DNA from: Paramacrobiotus metropolitanus
Lineage: Eukaryota > Tardigrada > Eutardigrada > Parachela > Macrobiotidae
Assembly: GCF_019649055.1 (NCBI RefSeq)
Contig: NW_026570244.1
Location: 930,001-994,000 of the forward strand
Direction: 5' to 3'
DNA length: 64,000 nt
Shown piece by piece: positions 13,101-23,456 of the stretch. Positions within the stretch are counted from its first letter, which is position 1. The number at the start of each line of letters is the position of its first letter. The notes below the pieces were generated by a model. The model had not been told where the DNA came from and did no database searches. It saw nothing but the letters and a program-made list of their open reading frames with translations. The position numbers were made by a program, and so were the translations under genes.

Positions 13101-14107
13101 TTCTACATTATCCATAATACGGATTAATGTTGCAGCAATAATCTGTGACTGAAGCCCTTATCTGGTTGACTGCACTTACCAATCTGCAGGACATCTTTGA
13201 CCAACTTCCCCTTGTGCAGATGCTCGCCCTTCTGGAACTCCTCGGCGTTCCCGTTGGCCAGGCAGGCGTACAGCCTACACAATAGGGTCATTTAAGGACT
13301 GCGCATCATCACAACTGTTCGACATCATATAATCAGTATCCGAATGGCGTCTCTCTGAGATTCTTCCCCGCAGCCACGAGAGACAGACTGAGCCTTCTCC
13401 CTTCTCACCGAATGTCTTCGTCGTTCTCGGGGAAGCTCCAGAAGGCGATGCGCTTCTGCAGGTGCTCGGCCACGGGGTGGCTGTGCTTCTCCACCACTTC
13501 GAAGGGCAGGTGCCGCGCCACTTGGCGACAGGCCAGCTCCAGCAGGCTCCACACGCCGCATTCTCCTGACAGACAACACAAATCATCATCATCACTGTCA
13601 TGCGCCTATCCACGCAATGTCGCAATCAAATCACGCATCCAGCACAAACTCCACCGTTTTTTGCATCGTTTTTACATTATGTAATAATTAGCCAAATCAT
13701 GCTCATGTTTTTCTTATAGAAATTCTAATTCTCCAACAGAAACGTAATCAATGACTGGCACAAGGAGCGCCGCCGTTGTAATGCGAATGAATGGTGGTAA
13801 GCAAGAATGCCTTTCGGTAGCGTGCAACTGCACTGACTGCACTGCAGCAGCATGACTCACCGTTGGGCTGCGCTTGCGCAACCTTGGCTGGCAGCGGACT
13901 GAGCCTGCTGCTGGCGGGATTGGTGCCCGTGCTGGCCGTCGTCGTCTTGCGCCAGCCCCGCCAGTTATTGCAGAGGGATTCCGTCTCGCTGACGTAGGAG
14001 CACAGCGAGTCCTCCTCGAAGCGGTCGCTGTCCTCGAAGGATCCAGGGTCCTGCTCCTGCTCCTCCGCCGCCTGCTCCGCGCCGCCCTCCTCCCACGGCT
14101 CGAACAT
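7167..14107 (-). CDS. ZSWIM8: ZSWIM8 orthologue, Cullin-RING ligase substrate receptor (frame break in exon 12)
   Basis: Fifteen exons, 5' to 3': 14107-13861, 13565-13409, 13274-13180, 12822-12608, 12525-12418, 12217-12018, 11955-11760, 11627-10688, 10626-10433, 10304-10136, 10057-9395, 8769-8115, 8058-7880, 7833-7475, 7413-7167. Phases agree at every junction. The N-terminus has the ZSWIM8 hallmark SFEDSDRFEEDSLC followed by NWRGWRK; exon 4 has the SWIM zinc finger (CSCTC ... WCAHVV). In animals ZSWIM8 (EBAX-1, Dora) is a Cullin-RING ligase receptor for misfolded or microRNA-bound clients such as Argonaute. Length is about 1,540 residues, shorter than the vertebrate protein. Oddity: total exon length is 1 modulo 3; a single extra base is needed within the GC-rich run at about 8484-8500 to explain it. 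The 625-bp intron 8770-9394 holds no gene. I chose the start at 14107 because it aligns with the family N-terminus; an in-frame ATG also lies upstream. Confidence 0.93.
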
Positions 14108-15124
14108 CCTCCCGACCGCCGCTCTCAACCGCCACGCCACGCTTTCCTGCAATGCCAACATGCTCCTGCATTTTTGCAAGGGATCGAAGGCGAGATTCGC
14201 AGCAGATAAATTATTAAAATTAAAATGAATCCGTGCACCATCATTACCAGCGCATGTGGTCAATTATCAGTTACGTAGTGCACTCCACAAACAGCAGTCA
14301 CAAGGAATTCACAATATCAGCACCAATTAGCACGTGCACCAAATTTTCTCAGTACAACTGTATGGAAAGCGCAGAAAGCAGCAAACACGGCACATTTATT
14401 CGCCAAACCTACCCGTTCCCGTTGTTGTTATATTGCTGAATAAATTAGATCATAGAAATTGCGGAAAAAATGGGATGTGGGATGAGGGAATAGATGAGAA
14501 CAAGAAAAGTGTGGAGAAATGGAATGGGTGCGCAGAGAGAGCGAGCGATTTCTGTTTTCTAGGTCTGTCTGCGTTGTGTCTTGGCTAGCAGCGAGAGTGT
14601 TTTCTTGTTTCTGTATTTTTCTCAATGAGATTCACTGACTCACTGAATCCATATTCGGTTGATTCATCCAACCGACAAAGGCGACGTATTGAGCGGGTGT
14701 GGCTAATCATACGCTCATTGCAGTCATTCTTCACAATCCAGTCTGTCGGCCAATAACAGCACTTGCCGTACCCGTGCAACGGTAGTGCGGTACGCACGCG
14801 TACGGAACAGTTTCGTATCAGCTGTAGCGTACGGCGTACGCGTAAGTGATACGGCGCAACAATCCAAACAGTGAAATGTGAATTCAAAATTTATCAAAAA
14901 TCAAAATTCCTGCTTTTTGGGATCATTAATTGTGCTCGTTTGATTGTTTCGATTTTGGATCTCCCTTGGAGTATTCACGCTAATCTAGGAAGTAGGTTAA
15001 TGCATTTTGTCACAGTGGCAGACTGGCGGCTTGAGAAGTGGTTGACAGTGTGGGTTTGCATGCAGGGCTTAGACGATCTTTTGGCGAGGGTTGACGATTT
15101 GTTCCCTGGGTGGCTAGATCGAAG
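14108..15124. promoter_or_regulatory. Shared upstream region of divergent ZSWIM8 and NDUFA8
   Basis: About 1 kb between two divergently transcribed genes, so it must hold both promoters. It is AT-rich except for 14,755-14,860, where GTACG/CGTAC motifs are repeated. No TATA box at a convincing distance and no coding sequence were seen. Confidence 0.45.
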
Positions 15125-16144
15125 ATGGTGCTGACGAAGGATGTCTATCTGCCCTCGTACGAGGACCTGACGGTGGAGGAGATCAACATGTCCAGTCCGG
15201 CGCTGAAGGCGGGGGCCCAGCACTTTGGCAAATACTGCGACGAGCCCTGCAAGGTACGCAGCGAACGCTGGGGCGCCTGCAGACTGCTGACTGCACAGCA
15301 CCTGCTGCAGTTCGCCCTGCGCCTCCATCAAGCCCTGCCACTAGCTGTAATGTTTATCTGCATGTGTATAGTGTAGGGATGTGGCAGAGATGTCAGAGAA
15401 TCTTGGGGCACGTCGTGCGATCCTCGCAGTGCAGGGAATGATGGCCATGAGCACTGCTCATGGCCAGGAAATCTTGCAGCAGCAACTGCTACGCATAACA
15501 CGCTGTTACAGTGTAGTGCAGTGGCTACGGCTGTCCTGCACTGGAGAGTGGAGAATGATTGATTGGTGTTTGTGTGTGTTGTGCAGGAGTTTATGCTGTG
15601 TCGCGTGGAGGAGAAGGACGCGCGACGGTGTCTGCGCGAGGGGAAGGCGGTGACGGCGTGCGGGCTGGAGTTCTTCCGCAAGATGAAGAAGTTCTGCTAC
15701 GAGCCCTTCGAGAAGCACTGGCACTGTCTGGAGGACAGCAGTCCCGACATGGAGGCCAAGTAGTGAGTGCAGTTGCTCTGCTTGTTTCTTATCTAGCGAC
15801 AGTTACTTGGGATTTATTCCCAACGAAGCCAGACAACATAATATTATTAAGTCTGCGCTGCTAGAAACTGAACTGCAGTAGGACTACTAAAGACTGACTG
15901 ATATCGTGACTGTTGCAGCTGCCGCAAGAGCCAGTACGTGCTGGACGACTGCGTGCGCAAGTTCATCGGCGTGGAGCGGCCCAACCTGGGCTACTTCTCC
16001 TCGGTGCGCATCCACGACTCCACGACGCGGCCGCGCCCGCAGAAGCTGCCGCTGCGCGACTACAAGAAGCTGGACGAGCTGCCCGCCGACTACCCGCGCA
16101 TCGACCCCCAGGGCGGCTCCCGCTGGCTGGGCCAGCCCCAGTGA
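15125..16144 (+). CDS. NDUFA8: NADH dehydrogenase 1 alpha subcomplex subunit 8 (complex I accessory subunit)
   Basis: Three exons (15125-15253, 15587-15762, 15919-16144; 531 bp) encode 176 residues. The residues at the first junction and after it (CDEPCK, then [16 protein letters not shown]) match the NDUFA8/PGIV family. The protein carries repeated CHCH-type cysteine pairs, including C-x9-C spacings such as the pair around [13 protein letters not shown]. The family is imported into the mitochondrial intermembrane space, oxidised by the MIA40 pathway and built into the membrane arm of complex I. The second donor is inside an apparent in-frame TAG: splicing at TA|GTGAGT joins to give a Tyr codon. 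Length is close to the vertebrate protein (172). No frame breaks. Upstream it is divergent from ZSWIM8. Confidence 0.95.
15442..15466. repeat. 12-bp perfect palindrome in NDUFA8 intron 1
   Basis: TGGCCATGAGCA and its reverse complement are separated by one base. It lies mid-intron and has no clear role. Confidence 0.8.
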
Positions 16145-16446
16145 CCGGCCGCCTCCCGCCGGTCAGCAGGGATCAGCAGCCTGCGTCCGGGTGTGCGTGT
16201 CGTGTGACTCGTGTGCCTCTTCACGTCCCTTTGCATACGTATTCTTACGATTGTACATGCGTGTTTTCTTGGTAATCGGTTTAGTTAATACAGTGTCATG
16301 TATTATTTTGACTACGACTACGAGTACTGGCTTTCGTACTGTCTATGTAGTAACAGCCGTACAGGCATAATTTACGTTAGGATAATTATCACTTTTAAGC
16401 GGAACAAAACTTACATTTCTATTATGTGTACCGTGTACGTACAATG

Positions 16447-16487
16447 AATAGACTTTGTAGTATAGACTTTGTACTACAAAGTCTATT
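16447..16487. repeat. 16-bp perfect stem-loop downstream of NDUFA8
   Basis: The arms 16447-16462 and 16472-16487 are exact reverse complements around a 9-nt loop. It lies about 300 bp after the NDUFA8 stop codon, in or just beyond the 3' UTR. Confidence 0.8.
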
Positions 16488-17372
16488 ATTATTATTATTT
16501 ATTCACACACGAAACTGCTTATCGTCCGTATTTTTTCCCCTTTTAACACTTCGTCGACTGGCAGTTTTGAACAACGAGGTCTACTTTCATGGTGTAAGCC
16601 ACCAGAAGCACACGATTGGTCATTAGCTTTTTCTGCCCAATGGTGCCTTTTGTTTTCATTATGCTTGACCAATTCCATAAAGGGAGAAAACAAAAGAAAC
16701 AGAGTAAGACAGGTGCGCCAGATTTACTTGTGATGAAAGAGAAGGGAGACAACAGATCAGTGCTATCTCTTTCATCAGCCCAGCTGACCCGGATCAGCCA
16801 TATACCTACATGGGCTTGCGGTATGCTCACCTGCGCTGCGTCTTCTCGGCTGCTTCAGTTGTCTTCCATGTATGCCGTCTTGTCGAGCACGGGAATCATT
16901 GGGCAGTCTTCTCAAACTTCCCAATGCTTCCCATTTTTTTGTTGGGCAACGGCACAACATATATCGCTGAAAATTTACCAGTTACATACGAATGCTGTTT
17001 AGTACGAGGCCTGATTTTCTCGAAACCTTTCATTCACGCAGCAGGACGGTGTGGCCCTTTGAATGCTCATGTCCCAAAAGGATGGTGACTCACACCATCT
17101 CAATTCTGGACTTCCGGTAGCACCGAGTAGGTCGAAACCAACCCGATCAGAAACTAGACCCGTTTTCATTCACATAGCCAAAAAGTTTTGTTAAAAAATT
17201 ATTTTTTTGAAATTTGTTACTGAATTAATAATGTCACTTCTGGTGTGAGTAACCGTGCTAGTAGACGAAGTGTTAACGCCATTCGTCTCCAGTGTTTGAT
17301 AAAGGAATATCTTGATAAAATAGCTGCCATTTTTATCCCAATCAATTATATCTTTACTGCAAAAATCATATA
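16488..17372. other. Non-coding stretch before the rearranged block
   Basis: Several open frames of 60-128 codons overlap here on both strands, but none has a recognisable domain, a good start context or matching splice sites. I see no supported gene or repeat. Confidence 0.5.
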
Positions 17373-18079
17373 AAAAAATGAGCAAACCATGAATGAGGAT
17401 TTAAGGCCGACTTCAGCATCACAAAAATAAAATACCATTCCGAATCACAAAATGTCACTACGTAACACAGACCGAACAGTGAGATAGTCTAGAAAGTTAC
17501 CAATCACACTCACTTGAGAAAACACATCCAGGCCGAGAAAAATCCAGAATCAAACGAAAAAGCCACTTCCACATTGCCCGAGAACGCCATGCAATTATCA
17601 AGGCTACTGATCATGGGCATCACGACGGAATCGTTTGAATCGCGAGCCCGTTCCACCGCGAACACCAGCTCGACCGCGCGCAGCCATTCCACCGCCCAAA
17701 ACACCTCCCACGCTCGTCCCGGCATCACCGCCTGCTTCGGCACCTCTGGTGGCGCGACAGCACGGTCCGCGGCAGGAGCTCCATCAAGGGCGTCCGTGGC
17801 CGGATCCTCGCCCCGAACGGCGCCGCCGGGCGAAAGCTCTCCGTGGCACTATAGGCTCCCGGCAGGCGCTCATCACCCGCTTGGCCTTCACGCTGCACTG
17901 CACCTCGTTCATCGGCCTTGTCCGCTGCACGGTCGCGAGACGCGCCCGCACGGTCCGCGGCAGGAGCTCCATCGGGTCGTCCGTGGCCGGATCCCTCGCC
18001 CCCGAACGGCGCCGCTGGGCGAAAGCTCTCCGCGGCACTATAGGCTCCCGGCAGGCGCTCATCACCCGCTTGGCCTTCT
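17373..18079 (-). repeat. Left copy of GC-rich inverted module
   Basis: About 707 bp that is the reverse complement, with scattered substitutions and small indels, of 44,585-45,288. It contains nearly two units of a 189-bp tandem repeat plus a unique tail. Open frames run through it on both strands. In the compared 85-bp tail all four differences from the right copy change the residue in the frame that ends near 17,515, which argues against purifying selection in that frame. It joins directly to a ZSWIM8 exon fragment at about 18,073-18,080 through a short shared GCCTTCTG. Confidence 0.75.
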
Positions 18080-19064
18080 GCAGCTTCCCCGAGAACGACG
18101 AAGATATTCGGTGAGAACGGAGAAGGCTCTGCCTGTAGACTCTTGTCTTGCGGGAATCCTTGAGAGACTCCATTGGCAGACAGTTGTTAATATCGGACAG
18201 TTGGATGTTAATGGCAGCAGTACTGCGCAGTCAATTAAAACGGAGAATTTTACCCTAGGCTGTACGCCTGCCTGGCCAACGGGAACGCCGAGGAGTTCCA
18301 GAAAGGCGAGCATCTGCACAAGGGGAAGCTGGTCAAAGATCTCCTGCAGATTGGTAAGTGCAGTCAACCAGATAAGGGCTTCAGTCACAGATTTTTGCTG
18401 CAACATTAATCCGTATTATGGATAACGTAGAAAGTTGCTTTAGGCTCTTGATAAAATGGTTTACTTTCCGCGCTAACATTTCTGCCAGTCATACAGTTGC
18501 TGGTGGCGTTTTTGTCCATGTGATAATCCATAGTTGCGCGAGTGGTTCCTGTGTTCTGCCGATGAGCTTATACTTTAATCTGGCCGTCTGTGTTTCCCCT
18601 TTTATTGTTCCATTAAAAGATTACGAATAAGTGCATCATGGGATGACAGATCTGCTGTCGTCGTGAATCATGATTCAATTTCAAGCAGGTTTGATGTGTG
18701 CTATATGTAGGCTTCCACCTGAGCGCCGCGGTGATCCCGCCGCACTCTGGCGCCACTGCCAGTAATGTTCTGAACGCGGCGCTGCAGACGGTTGCTTTAG
18801 GCTCTTGATAAAATGGTTTACTTTCCGCGCTGACATTTCTGCCAGTCACACAGTTGCTGGTGGCGTTTTTGTCCATGTGGTAATCGATAATTTTGCGAGC
18901 GGTTCCTGCGCTCTGCAGATGAGCTTACGCTTTAATCTGGTCATCTGTCTTTGCCCTTTTATCGTCCCATTAAAAGATTACAAATAAGTGCATCATGGGA
19001 TGGGATGCTGTCATCGTGATTCAGTTTCCAGCAGGGATTGACGTGTACTGTACCTGTATGCAGG
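18073..19064 (+). pseudogene. ZSWIM8: 5' part of a partial ZSWIM8 duplicate (exon 2 end, exon 3, part of exon 4)
   Basis: The segment carries the last codons of exon 2 (to 18110), a complete exon 3 (18259-18353, 95 bp as in the parent, one V to L change), intron 3, and the first 82 bp of exon 4 (18711-18792). The sequence then jumps back: a second, diverged copy of the intron 3 sequence runs from 18,793, a 361-bp tandem duplication. This copy ends at the exon 4 splice acceptor (CAG, about 19,063), where the giant retroelement begins. Orientation is opposite to the intact gene. It has lost exon 1 and most of exon 2, so it is not a complete gene. Confidence 0.88.
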
Positions 19065-19325
19065 TATCACCGTGGACTGTGAAAGAGTCCAGGACGGAAG
19101 CCCAGACTGACAGGACTCCGTAGAATGTAGAACGTGTCGTACAAGGGATGAAATGCGCAACGCACGATATCCAGACTACGTTATACAATTTAATAAAGTC
19201 TCCGATCGAGAACCAAAAACACACTGACGTTCAGTCAACTCAGAGAGCCAAATTCCACCTGCTCTCGACAACTCTAAAGCACTGCGCAGCAGTGAACACA
19301 ATGAACGGCAGTAGCCGACCAATCA
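19065..19325 (-). repeat. 3' LTR of the giant element
   Basis: 261 bp, the same length as the 5' LTR and without a difference that I could find. On the coding strand it opens with an inverted CCAAT (ATTGG) and contains a TTATTAAATTG stretch that could serve as a polyadenylation signal (ATTAAA). Confidence 0.93.
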
Positions 19326-20117
19326 GGGAAGCTCACATGCCTCTGGGTGGAGGCTGAGCTCCGTCGAAGCTCGATCCATTCCATTCTGCTCCGATCGGTG
19401 GTCTGTGCGCGCTCTCGTAAAAAAAAACATCAAATCTCTTATTCCTTCTTATCACATGATTCCAAATGCACAATGTGAATTAAAGAGATCTGTAGAAAAA
19501 TACTATTCCATTTAAACAGATCAACAGTTAAAAACAGATCAACAAAAGTGGTTAAATGAAACATGTAGACTAGGATCCTCCATTGACTGGCATAGGTCAC
19601 AGGTCCTGTCCACCGTTTACCGCATCTTTGGCCCATTCCGCTCCATCTTGAGCAACTTCGCTCCGCTTGAGCATCATGCGCAGCTTCGTGCGACTTTTCA
19701 TCACATCCGCTTTTAGGAATAAGGTGCGTATCGAATGTACGTCTTAGGAATACTGCTTCAGCTTTGGAATAGATGCGTATCAATTGTACGACTTTATAAT
19801 GAGATCCGGTTAAGTCATGGAGGGACATCATATAGACAAGCGAAGTTCGCTTCCTCCCTAGTAAGATCATCTTTCTGATCGTGGATGTGCGACATCATCT
19901 GGTAAGGTTAATTCAGCATAGGTCATGGAGGAACTTAGCCGCTTTGCAGCTTCAAGCTCATTCAGCTTGCCTCCCTAGTAAAAGTCATTTCGTCGCACAA
20001 TCCATCTCTTCTGCCTTATTTAAAGAGCCGGCCAAATGTACCGTAGCTACTCTTAACTAAGATGAGTCGATATATAGGGATGCCGACATAAGCCGTAACA
20101 ACTCCTATCAATCAGCC
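19326..20117 (-). other. 3' untranslated region of the giant element
   Basis: About 0.8 kb between the last ORF and the 3' LTR. It contains imperfect repeats ending in CCTCCCTAGTAA (about 19,850 and 19,972). A clear polypurine tract right next to the LTR is not obvious. No coding sequence is supported. Confidence 0.6.
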
Positions 20118-22136
20118 TTACTGATCCATCATCTCGTTCGACTCATCTCCATCGTCCTTGTCTCGCGGTGGACGTTTCCGCGTTGAGCCCGGCTGATTTC
20201 GGTCAGAAGTCCGGTCAACTGGTGGAGCTGATCCGGCCGGTACATCCTCATCCGCTTGAACACGTAAGGCGATGTGACGTGGACCACGACCTTTTCCCTG
20301 TCGCGAACGTTTGATCGCATCCAATCGATGTCGTGCGTCATTTTCTTCACGTTGCAAGTTCCGATTTTGAGGATCTTCAGCCAATCGTTGTCTGGCATCC
20401 TCATACTGATTCCGGATATTGTGGTTTCGAGCAGCTCGTTTGCCCGGCGTATTCGGAACTTGTGTCGCGGTCGGTTGTTTCGGTCCTTTCCATACCAGGT
20501 GATCTTCGATGTATTCATGGACTCGATCTTTCGGCTCGATATACGGCGTGTCCATGGTATCTCGAATGCGGTTGAGCCGCTCCTGGTACTGTGCTTCATG
20601 TGTCTCATGAAGGTTGCAGTCATCAAACCGTTTCTTGCAGATCGCTAGCTCGTCGTTTGCTTTACGTGCGATCGCCTGATGTCTCGATGGCATTCCTAGT
20701 TTAGCGACCTTCTCCCTGAACACAGGCGGAACTTTCCCCTTCGTAAAGTCCGAAAATAGCTGATTCTGTGTCGGAAAGTGGCCCAATCTCGCAGCAAACA
20801 CCTTCTGACCGAAAACTCGCGATTTGTAGTCAGTAGGGTCAACCGTCAGTCCAATGGCTGCTCGTGCTGCAAGTACTTTGAATGCTGGATTCACATTACG
20901 TAACACGAATTGTGCTACATATTCGCGCCGCTCCTTGATCTCCTGGTAGTGGAACTGTGTCCACCCCGTTGTGTCGATCGTATCCAACGGAACTGCCCAT
21001 AAGCTCAAGTCCAGTAGACTCGGTAAGCCACATTTGCGAATGGGTGTATAGCACACCATCACAGATTCCGTGGTGATCTCCAGGCGCCCGAGGTTACTCT
21101 CTCTGAGATCCGTCTCATAGTCAGAGTCCCGTAGAAACTCACGCAACTGGTGGAGCTGCGCGTGTATCATCACTGACTGTTCCGATTCGATTTCCAGGCC
21201 AAAGTAGCGGCAGATTTCCGCTCTTTGGGTTTCGATGTCATCCATATCGTACATCTTACTGATCAACCTTCGACGTGATTTATCAAAACGAGAGTGATCT
21301 CGCTGGCGACCATCTTCGCGTCGTCGATCAGGTCGTTCCTGTTGAGGTTCCGGTTGATATCGGTTTTGCGGTTCCTTCTGCGATTCGTGAGGGCCTTCCT
21401 GCTCACGTCGCGCCGATGTCGATGGTTCAAGATCACGATCCAATACCACGTTTCTTTTATGGACGACGTTATCGGTTGACGATATTTCCATCGGTTCATC
21501 ATCGTCCATCGTTACGACCAATGGTTCGACCATGTGAACCACCGATTTCACTTTCGGCTGTTTCGGTGGAGTATCATCGCGTTCTTCGCTCGAAGTTCGT
21601 TTATGATTAATTGGGAAACCGGCGAAAAAATTCATGTCTTCCTGCCATCCCTTATCGTATGGGCTGCGACTCCGGGCAGGTCCCGCTAAGGTTCCTTCTC
21701 GTCGTTCCGGTGTGAATCCTCTAACTTTCGGATGACAGAAACCAACTCCCATCGGTATTTGTTGACGTTGTTCATCCCTGCGCGTTTCATCTTGACGAGG
21801 TTCATCTCGTCGTCGGTTATCTGGTACATGGCGACGATGTGCACTGGTCTCAATCACTTGATCTCCATGGCGTACCCATGATCTGCCGCCACGGTAATCG
21901 TAATCGCGCGAACGTGATCTATCATCTCTTTCGTTATGATAGTCACGAGTTCTTTCAGAGTTCCCTGACCTTTCATTTCGACAGTCGTACTCTCTTGCTC
22001 GATGTTCCCTTCGCACTGGTGATCGAGGTCGTTGAAAACCTTCATCACGTCGAAAACTTTGAAAGGCTTTCATAACATCGCGCTCCATTTCGTGTGTCTT
22101 TCGAACCTCCTCGTCCATCGATGAGCATCTTCGCAT
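20118..22136 (-). CDS. Giant element ORF3, C-terminal part (672 codons), unknown
   Basis: Long uninterrupted frame. The N-terminal about 180 residues are very rich in Arg, Ser, Asp and Tyr (RS/RD repeats, likely disordered and possibly RNA-binding). The middle part is mixed and looks folded (about residues 290-460). The C-terminal about 200 residues are charged and helical, ending in a Lys/Arg-Asp tail. The first 90 bp overlap the end of the preceding frame, in a different frame; this could be a translational overlap or a single-base indel that splits one protein of about 1,000 residues. No signal peptide or membrane segment, so it is not an envelope protein of known type. I recognise no family. 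Confidence 0.7.
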   Translation of the reverse strand: MRRCSSMDEEVRKTHEMERDVMKAFQSFRRDEGFQRPRSPVRREHRAREYDCRNERSGNSERTRDYHNERDDRSRSRDYDYRGGRSWVRHGDQVIETSAHRRHVPDNRRRDEPRQDETRRDEQRQQIPMGVGFCHPKVRGFTPERREGTLAGPARSRSPYDKGWQEDMNFFAGFPINHKRTSSEERDDTPPKQPKVKSVVHMVEPLVVTMDDDEPMEISSTDNVVHKRNVVLDRDLEPSTSARREQEGPHESQKEPQNRYQPEPQQERPDRRREDGRQRDHSRFDKSRRRLISKMYDMDDIETQRAEICRYFGLEIESEQSVMIHAQLHQLREFLRDSDYETDLRESNLGRLEITTESVMVCYTPIRKCGLPSLLDLSLWAVPLDTIDTTGWTQFHYQEIKERREYVAQFVLRNVNPAFKVLAARAAIGLTVDPTDYKSRVFGQKVFAARLGHFPTQNQLFSDFTKGKVPPVFREKVAKLGMPSRHQAIARKANDELAICKKRFDDCNLHETHEAQYQERLNRIRDTMDTPYIEPKDRVHEYIEDHLVWKGPKQPTATQVPNTPGKRAARNHNIRNQYEDARQRLAEDPQNRNLQREENDARHRLDAIKRSRQGKGRGPRHIALRVQADEDVPAGSAPPVDRTSDRNQPGSTRKRPPRDKDDGDESNEMMDQ

Positions 22137-23076
22137 CAGGTTTAAGTGGTTCGCCTCTTTCCAATCTCATTTTCTCTCGTAGGAGGAGTTCGAATGTACT
22201 TGCGCGGATCTTTGACGGTTCCTTAATCAATTCGTCGATCTGGAGGAGAATGGCCTTCACTCTTACCTCCGCTTCGGCTGCATTCAGTTGAGCCACAGGA
22301 ATAGGAACTTTGCCCTGCACCGACCTTTCTCGGTAATCCTGGGCTGCCCGTTGTTCGGCACGTTTTCTACTGTCTTCCAGATCCTTCTGTCGTTTCTCCT
22401 CCATCATCCTTGCTTGATCCACCTCAAACTTTTTGCGGAAAGCGTCGCATAAGTCATCTTGTGGAGGTTCGTACGTAGCATCCCAGCCTATCTCGCCATT
22501 CTTGATCGCTTGTCGATATCGATCTTCGATCAGCATCTTTTCTCGTGGTGGAACTGTCTTCCATGCCTCTGCTGATGTTATGGCTCGGAAAACATCTTTA
22601 TTCCCGCGAATACCTTCAGTATATGCCACCAGAGTTCGATTCGGTTCTTTGAAGATGCAGAACCAGCAAGGATAATCTCCTTTTTCAACCTTATTGTTTC
22701 TGATACAGTCCGGACATTTAGAGTTATAGCCCGTAAACGGATCAATCCACGGTTTTGGCTGGTTCGCGGCAGGTGCGGTCGCAAGTTGAGATCGCGGGGG
22801 TGCCGGCTGACCTCGCACATTCGTAGGTGCGACTTGATTCTTCGCGGGTACGGTTCCAGCTTGACTCTTCGCAGCTGCCGTTTGACTGCCTTGAGGCACA
22901 GGTGTTGCCTGACTTGTGGACGGCACCACCTGACTTCGCGTGGATGTCGGTGTTGCTTGGTTTTTTCCGGTTGTAGATCGGGCTTGGTTACTCGCGGCTG
23001 CTGCTGGTGCTGCTTGACTTCTCACCGCCGGTGCCGCCGCTTGAGTGTTCGACTTGGTCGGACCTTTTTCCGCCAT
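22045..23076 (-). CDS. Giant element ORF3, N-terminal part, zinc-ribbon-like motif
   Basis: The ATG at 23076 has a strong context (GAAGATGGC) and sits 13 bases after a good 3' splice site (pyrimidine-containing tract and CAG at 23090-23092), so I take it as the start of a spliced subgenomic message. The first about 110 residues are a low-complexity Ala/Gln/Ser/Thr/Pro repeat region (repeats of SQ-type units). Then come CPDC and CWFC pairs about 12 residues apart (around 22,659-22,718), a possible zinc ribbon, followed by a charged helical segment of about 150 residues. No family recognised. The reading frame ends inside the next one. Confidence 0.65.
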   Translation of the reverse strand: MAEKGPTKSNTQAAAPAVRSQAAPAAAASNQARSTTGKNQATPTSTRSQVVPSTSQATPVPQGSQTAAAKSQAGTVPAKNQVAPTNVRGQPAPPRSQLATAPAANQPKPWIDPFTGYNSKCPDCIRNNKVEKGDYPCWFCIFKEPNRTLVAYTEGIRGNKDVFRAITSAEAWKTVPPREKMLIEDRYRQAIKNGEIGWDATYEPPQDDLCDAFRKKFEVDQARMMEEKRQKDLEDSRKRAEQRAAQDYRERSVQGKVPIPVAQLNAAEAEVRVKAILLQIDELIKEPSKIRASTFELLLREKMRLERGEPLKPDAKMLIDGRGGSKDTRNGARCYESLSKFST

Positions 23077-23456
23077 CTTCGTTTTTAATCTGCAATGGTA
23101 AGACATGTCAAAATATCATCTGTAACCATCTCCCGATCATTCTTATCATCCTTTACGCCTAAGTTAGGCTATTTCCGTACTGAGCTGAGACCTTCCTAGC
23201 TCATGACGACATTTTTAACACTGTAACATGGTGACCTTTCCATGTTATCAGTTCTAAGCTCATTCGCCTATTTGGCTGATGTGGTTATCTCATCTTCTCC
23301 TCTCGTTTAGCACATTCGCTAAGTTATCTCAACCATCTGTTTCAACGTTTTTCCTCTCGGTTATTCCAACTTTTTCGCTTTCGTTAAACTGATATGATGC
23401 TGTTTCTTCTGTGATATGCGGTGGACCTTCCTGACCGCATATCACGCATCTCGCGT
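23077..23456 (-). other. Gap between ORF2 and ORF3 with a splice acceptor
   Basis: No open frame crosses this stretch on the coding strand. It ends in a plausible 3' splice site just before the ORF3 start, so it may be intronic in the transcript that expresses ORF3. The matching donor was not identified. Confidence 0.45.

Noticed and set aside
12885-13145. Open frame within ZSWIM8 intron 3, also open in the duplicate (18,418-18,630 and 18,805-18,987)
   Set aside because: It recurs only because the intron was duplicated; there are no splice sites or features of a protein, and it lies in the antisense direction of neither transcript consistently.
16499-17088. Frames of 92-128 codons on both strands after NDUFA8
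   Set aside because: No domain, no splice signals and a composition unlike the neighbouring coding exons.
17510-18425. Long frames (about 300 and 130-160 codons) across the left GC-rich module
   Set aside because: They overlap on both strands, lack start and splice support, and differ from the right copy mostly by amino-acid changes. GC-rich sequence gives such frames by chance.
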